Shown here in pieces: positions 6,675-9,250 of a stretch of 9,250 bases of DNA (the stretch's first letter is position 1; each line of letters begins with the position of its first letter). The DNA is from Bacteroidales bacterium (GTDB lineage: Bacteria > Bacteroidota > Bacteroidia > Bacteroidales > UBA12481): the NCBI GenBank assembly GCA_028707745.1, contig JAQWAJ010000042.1, forward strand, positions 1-9,250, in the 5' to 3' direction. The translations under genes were made by a program, and so were the position numbers. Under the pieces are notes generated by a model, which saw only the letters and a list, made by a program, of their open reading frames with translations, did not search any database and was not told the DNA's origin.

Positions 6675-7043
6675 ATGGCTGGCAAACGAAATTTTGGATT
6701 TGAAATTCAGGGGGGGGGTAGGCAGATCGATCTGGATCATGCAGACACCTCTTTGGCCAGCGAACTCAAGGATGCTATAAAAGCCTGGAGCGCCTGTATT
6801 AACTGTGGCTCCTGTGCTGCCACCTGTCCATCGGGACAAAACGGAGGGCTGAACTTCCGGAAGCTGCATTACCAAATGCGATTAGAGTTGCCAACTCTTC
6901 AAGAGGTGGCAACTCTACAGTCATGCTTGCTGTGTGGCAAATGTCCGCTGGTTTGCCCCCGTGGTATCCCAACCCGGTACCTTTCGATTCAGATCATGCA
7001 AAAGACCAAACACTATGTTAGAGAGAATATTCCATCCGTTTGA
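6675..7043 (+). CDS. Second HdrC-like ferredoxin with two [4Fe-4S] motifs
   Basis: The product is 122 residues from ATG 6675; a GTG just before it (6672) adds only one residue. Two complete motifs are present: C41-x2-C44-x2-C47-x3-C51-P and C84-x2-C87-x2-C90-x3-C94-P. This is the minimal HdrC or QmoC N-terminal type and is shorter than the first HdrC. It lies 5 bp after HdrA and overlaps the membrane protein by 29 nt, so it probably carries electrons from the soluble complex to the membrane subunit. Two odd features lie inside it: nine G in a row (6710-6718), and a 33-bp near-perfect palindrome (6884-6916) just before the second motif. The distance between motifs is 32 residues, against 36 in the first HdrC, so the palindrome is not an obvious insertion. 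Confidence 0.87.
   Translation: MAGKRNFGFEIQGGGRQIDLDHADTSLASELKDAIKAWSACINCGSCAATCPSGQNGGLNFRKLHYQMRLELPTLQEVATLQSCLLCGKCPLVCPRGIPTRYLSIQIMQKTKHYVRENIPSV
6884..6916. repeat. 33-bp near-perfect palindrome inside the second HdrC gene
   Basis: The outer arms AGAGTTGCCA (6884-6893) and TGGCAACTCT (6907-6916) are perfect inverse copies. Inside them CTCTT (6895-6899) and AAGAG (6901-6905) also pair around a central C at 6900, with a single A/G mismatch at 6894/6906. As RNA it would form a strong hairpin. It encodes the residues LELPTLQEVATL in frame. It resembles dispersed palindromic (REP-like) elements, but no second copy is seen in this window. Confidence 0.6.
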
Positions 7044-8868
7044 TCCTTTTGTTTTACTGTTTACAGCAGGGATGTCGTTTGTCGGGACGTTCTTTCTGTA
7101 TAAGGTTATCCGCTGGATCGAGGGGCTTTCTGCCGGCGACAAAGAGCTGCTGACGAATAGTATTTTTTCAAAAAAGACCTGGAAAGCACTGGGTGAAGTG
7201 ATCAGGGAATCACTCCTTCATAAAAAGATTTTCGGCGTAAACGCCCGTTTGGGATATATGCACATGAGCCTGGCTTTCGGCTGGTTCATGCTGATTCTGA
7301 TCGGGAATATCGAATCAGTTTATTACACCGGCCGCCTTTTTAAACCGATATACGTTTCGGTTTTCTGGCGATTTTTCGAACCAGGGCCCGCTTTCCCGCA
7401 AGGAGCTTACACACCGGGATTTGCTTTCTGGATGGATCTTTTCCTGCTGTTTGTGCTCAGCGGACTGGCTTTTGCCATCTATAAACGATTTCACTCGATA
7501 CGCCTGGGAATGAAACGGACTACCCGTCAACGTCCGGCCGACAGGGTAGCATTAACTGCACTGTGGCTCATCTTTCCGATACGCCTTCTGGCTGAAAGCG
7601 CTACCTGCGGTGCAAACGGATCGGGGAGTTTTCTCACCGGATCGCTGGGATCACTGTTTGCCTCATTTATCAACCTTGATCCTTTGGTACTTCCATTATG
7701 GTGGACCTATTCATTTGTCCTGATGGCTTTCTTTTTCGCGCTGCCATTTACCCGGTATTTTCACATTCCTTCAGAACCGGTACTGATTTTTTTACGAAAA
7801 TATGGCATTCGGGTATCCAAGGAATCACCCGGATACACCGACCTTTCATTACGGGCGTGCTCCTCTTGCGGAGTTTGCATCGACCCCTGTCAGTTGGCCG
7901 ATGTACTGCCCGGCCGAAAGATTCAGAGCAGCTACTTTGTTAAAACGATCCGGCATAATGAACCTTCTGATTTACAGTGGGACTGCATGCAATGCGGCCG
8001 TTGCGAAAAGGCTTGCCCGGTCGGACTGGAACTGATGCCGATCAGGCAAAACAGCCGGGCCGATCTGTCTTTCGGAACAAAATCCAATCTGATCGGCATG
8101 AACGGACGAAATGGCCAGTCGCACCGGATTCTCTACTTTGCCGGATGCATGACGCATCTGACCCCTTCAATCATCAGGTCGATGACTAAAATATTTGACC
8201 AGTCAGGTTCATCCTGGCAGTTTTATGATTCTGATGGCCGGGCGTGCTGCGGCCGTCCGCTGAAACTGGCGGGGCAAACCGATGGTGCCAACCGGATTAA
8301 AGAACAACTGCAAAAAGATTTTCTGGCTTCAGGCGCCGAGCTGCTGGTGACCTCTTGTCCCATTTGTTACCGGATGTTTAATGAAGACTATGATCTTCCC
8401 GGTATTCAGGTGCTTCATCATACCCAATATATCCTCCAGCTGATCGAATGGAACCGGATACAGGTGGATCAAAGCAAACTGAATGCAGCCTATCACGAAC
8501 CCTGTGAACTCGGAAGAGGATCGGGTGTGACTCGTGAACCCCGCGAATTATTGTCGAAACTCTATCAGAAAGATGTTACCCCGGATATCGAAGGACTTTG
8601 CTGCGGGGGTAGTTTGGGTGGACCCGGACTGACTCTGGCAACCCGCAGAGCTGTTGCCAGAGGAGCCATGAACGACCTGTCAGAAGGCAAGCCCGATGTA
8701 CTGGTCACCGCATGCCCGCTTTGTAAAAAGAGTTTTACCCCGGTTTCGGATATCCCGGTGATGGATTTCTCGGAATCCGTTGCACAGTGTCTTATCGAAC
8801 AATCCGTTCAACCTGAGTTGCGGAAATCGACAAAAACTCATCGTAAGTTACCGGTTGACGCCGGTTGA
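7015..8868 (+). CDS. Membrane HdrE-HdrD fusion: cytochrome b-like domain plus two 4Fe-4S and two CCG domains
   Basis: The product is 617 residues from ATG 7015; the frame is open further upstream, but the extra residues overlap the HdrC motif and look non-native. The N-terminal ~255 residues have about five membrane segments (near 11-31, 82-104, 137-157, 178-196, 224-245) of NarI/HdrE type. His83 (GYMHMSLAFGW) and His250 (RYFHIPSEP) are candidate heme b ligands. Then come two cubane motifs, C282-C285-C288-C292 (no Pro after the last Cys) and C324-C327-C330-C334-P, and two complete CCG domains: C378, C411-C412, C448/C451 and C497, C529-C530, C567/C570. The HdrD-like part should face the cytoplasm and exchange electrons with menaquinone through heme b. 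Related architectures include HdrDE, DsrMK and the membrane ETF:menaquinone oxidoreductases. No etfAB is in view, so coupling to the upstream Hdr proteins is the favoured inference. Confidence 0.9.
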   Translation: MLERIFHPFDPFVLLFTAGMSFVGTFFLYKVIRWIEGLSAGDKELLTNSIFSKKTWKALGEVIRESLLHKKIFGVNARLGYMHMSLAFGWFMLILIGNIESVYYTGRLFKPIYVSVFWRFFEPGPAFPQGAYTPGFAFWMDLFLLFVLSGLAFAIYKRFHSIRLGMKRTTRQRPADRVALTALWLIFPIRLLAESATCGANGSGSFLTGSLGSLFASFINLDPLVLPLWWTYSFVLMAFFFALPFTRYFHIPSEPVLIFLRKYGIRVSKESPGYTDLSLRACSSCGVCIDPCQLADVLPGRKIQSSYFVKTIRHNEPSDLQWDCMQCGRCEKACPVGLELMPIRQNSRADLSFGTKSNLIGMNGRNGQSHRILYFAGCMTHLTPSIIRSMTKIFDQSGSSWQFYDSDGRACCGRPLKLAGQTDGANRIKEQLQKDFLASGAELLVTSCPICYRMFNEDYDLPGIQVLHHTQYILQLIEWNRIQVDQSKLNAAYHEPCELGRGSGVTREPRELLSKLYQKDVTPDIEGLCCGGSLGGPGLTLATRRAVARGAMNDLSEGKPDVLVTACPLCKKSFTPVSDIPVMDFSESVAQCLIEQSVQPELRKSTKTHRKLPVDAG

Positions 8869-9250
8869 TGTAGTGCAGCAACATCCCGGTAACGGCATAG
8901 TTTAACTCGGTCTGGCAAGCCACTGCCTCCTCCGGTGAATACATTTTTTCCCGAATGCAGAATTCCCAATCCGGCTGACAAAGCCGGGCCATGAAAGTGT
9001 AAATAAGCTCTGAAACCGGTTGCTTTAGCTCAATATCTGTCATTCTTTCAAGATAGAGCAGCTCGAAGATTCCGGGATACTCAACGAAATATCGCATGAA
9101 TAGAGAAGCTTTTTTAATAATACGTTCGCGGCCGGGGGATTGATCAACCGTTCCCGACTCAACCAGCTCGCGACACTCCTCCTGAAAATCCTGAACGCAC
9201 AGGAATATCAGCTCCTGAACATCCTTGAAATAATGATAAATGGTAGCAAA
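8792..9250 (-). CDS. TetR-family transcriptional regulator, N-terminus missing
   Basis: Translated from the right edge without interruption, the minus strand gives 152 residues. It begins FATIYHYFKDVQELI, the end of the recognition helix and following helix of a TetR HTH domain. About 40-45 N-terminal residues therefore lie beyond the window; the Met codon at 9097 is internal and not the start. The remaining helical part is the ligand-binding and dimer domain (GRERIIKKASLFMRYFVEYP, ELLYLERM, ELIYTFMARL). The ligand cannot be predicted. Its last 77 bp overlap the 3' end of the membrane HdrE-HdrD gene on the opposite strand. TetR proteins often control adjacent genes, but here the gene is convergent with the Hdr-like operon, so a regulatory link is only possible, not shown. 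Confidence 0.85.
   Translation of the reverse strand, partial: FATIYHYFKDVQELIFLCVQDFQEECRELVESGTVDQSPGRERIIKKASLFMRYFVEYPGIFELLYLERMTDIELKQPVSELIYTFMARLCQPDWEFCIREKMYSPEEAVACQTELNYAVTGMLLHYINRRQPVTYDEFLSISATQVERIVR
8847..8893. terminator. Imperfect stem-loop at the end of the Hdr-like operon (weak terminator candidate)
   Basis: Outer arms GTTACCGG (8847-8854) and CCGGTAAC (8886-8893) pair perfectly, and inner arms GATGT (8867-8871) and ACATC (8881-8885) stack on the right side with a 9-nt loop; 12 nt bulge out on the left. The structure spans the stop codon of the membrane protein gene and lies inside the tetR coding region. No T-run follows on either strand, so intrinsic termination is doubtful. 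Confidence 0.25.

Noticed and set aside
6934..7014. Upstream start of the membrane HdrE-HdrD gene at 6934
   Set aside because: The 27 extra residues overlap the second cluster motif of HdrC2 in another frame and are unlike a membrane protein N-terminus; ATG 7015 directly precedes the first hydrophobic segment.
3972..8868. Assignment of the operon as a Qmo complex
   Set aside because: HdrA-like and HdrC-like parts fit, but there is no QmoB (HdrA plus MvhD-like) and the membrane protein carries HdrD-type CCG domains that QmoC lacks.
7015..8868. GlpC or glycolate oxidase iron-sulfur subunit
   Set aside because: These share cubane and CCG motifs but lack the five-segment cytochrome b-like N-terminal part, and no glpA/glpB or glcD/glcE gene is adjacent.
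1..9250. CRISPR array, tRNA/rRNA genes, insertion sequences or phage genes
   Set aside because: No regularly spaced repeats, tRNA cloverleaf, transposase motifs or terminal repeats were recognised on either strand.

Overview
The window looks like a chromosomal segment of a Bacteroidota (Bacteroidetes) bacterium. The evidence is: a lipoprotein combining PKD, FN3-like and FISUMP domains, an architecture common in this phylum; three matches to the Bacteroidota -7 promoter element TAnnTTTG placed before genes; and gene starts without clear Shine-Dalgarno sequences. The species cannot be named from the sequence alone.

Layout. (1) At 2-958 is the 3' part of a ClC-type chloride channel/antiporter with a C-terminal CBS pair, cut by the left edge. 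(2) At 963-2153 on the minus strand is a PKD/FN3-like/FISUMP lipoprotein that converges on the ClC gene. (3) A 138-bp divergent intergenic region carries a -7 box on each strand. (4) At 2292-3892 is a two-gene two-component system: a small membrane histidine kinase of the NarL-partner type and its LuxR/NarL-type response regulator, overlapping by ATGA. (5) At 3972-8868 is a tightly packed five-gene operon of heterodisulfide-reductase-like (Hdr) subunits: HdrC-like, HdrB-like, HdrA-like, a second HdrC-like, and a large membrane protein that joins a NarI/HdrE-like cytochrome b part to an HdrD-like part. (6) At 8792-9250 on the minus strand is a TetR-family regulator, cut by the right edge, whose 3' end overlaps the last Hdr gene by 77 bp.

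How the genes may work together. The soluble C-B-A-C subunits would form an Fe-S/flavin electron chain (FAD in HdrA, cubane clusters in the HdrCs, one complete non-cubane CCG site in HdrB). The membrane fusion protein, with two cubane motifs, two complete CCG sites and candidate heme b ligands, would connect that chain to the quinone pool. The order C1-B1-A-C2-(B2/D) and the short HdrA resemble the sHdr systems of sulfur oxidisers. Here, however, the last soluble B subunit is replaced by a membrane HdrE-HdrD fusion, and no lipoate-binding protein, hydrogenase, MvhD, Flox or ETF gene is in view. The substrate is unknown. This operon is the most interesting content of the window.

Smaller points worth a look are a near-perfect 33-bp palindrome and a run of nine G inside the second HdrC gene, degeneration of the first CCG site in HdrB, and an inverted repeat next to a promoter-like box in front of the operon.
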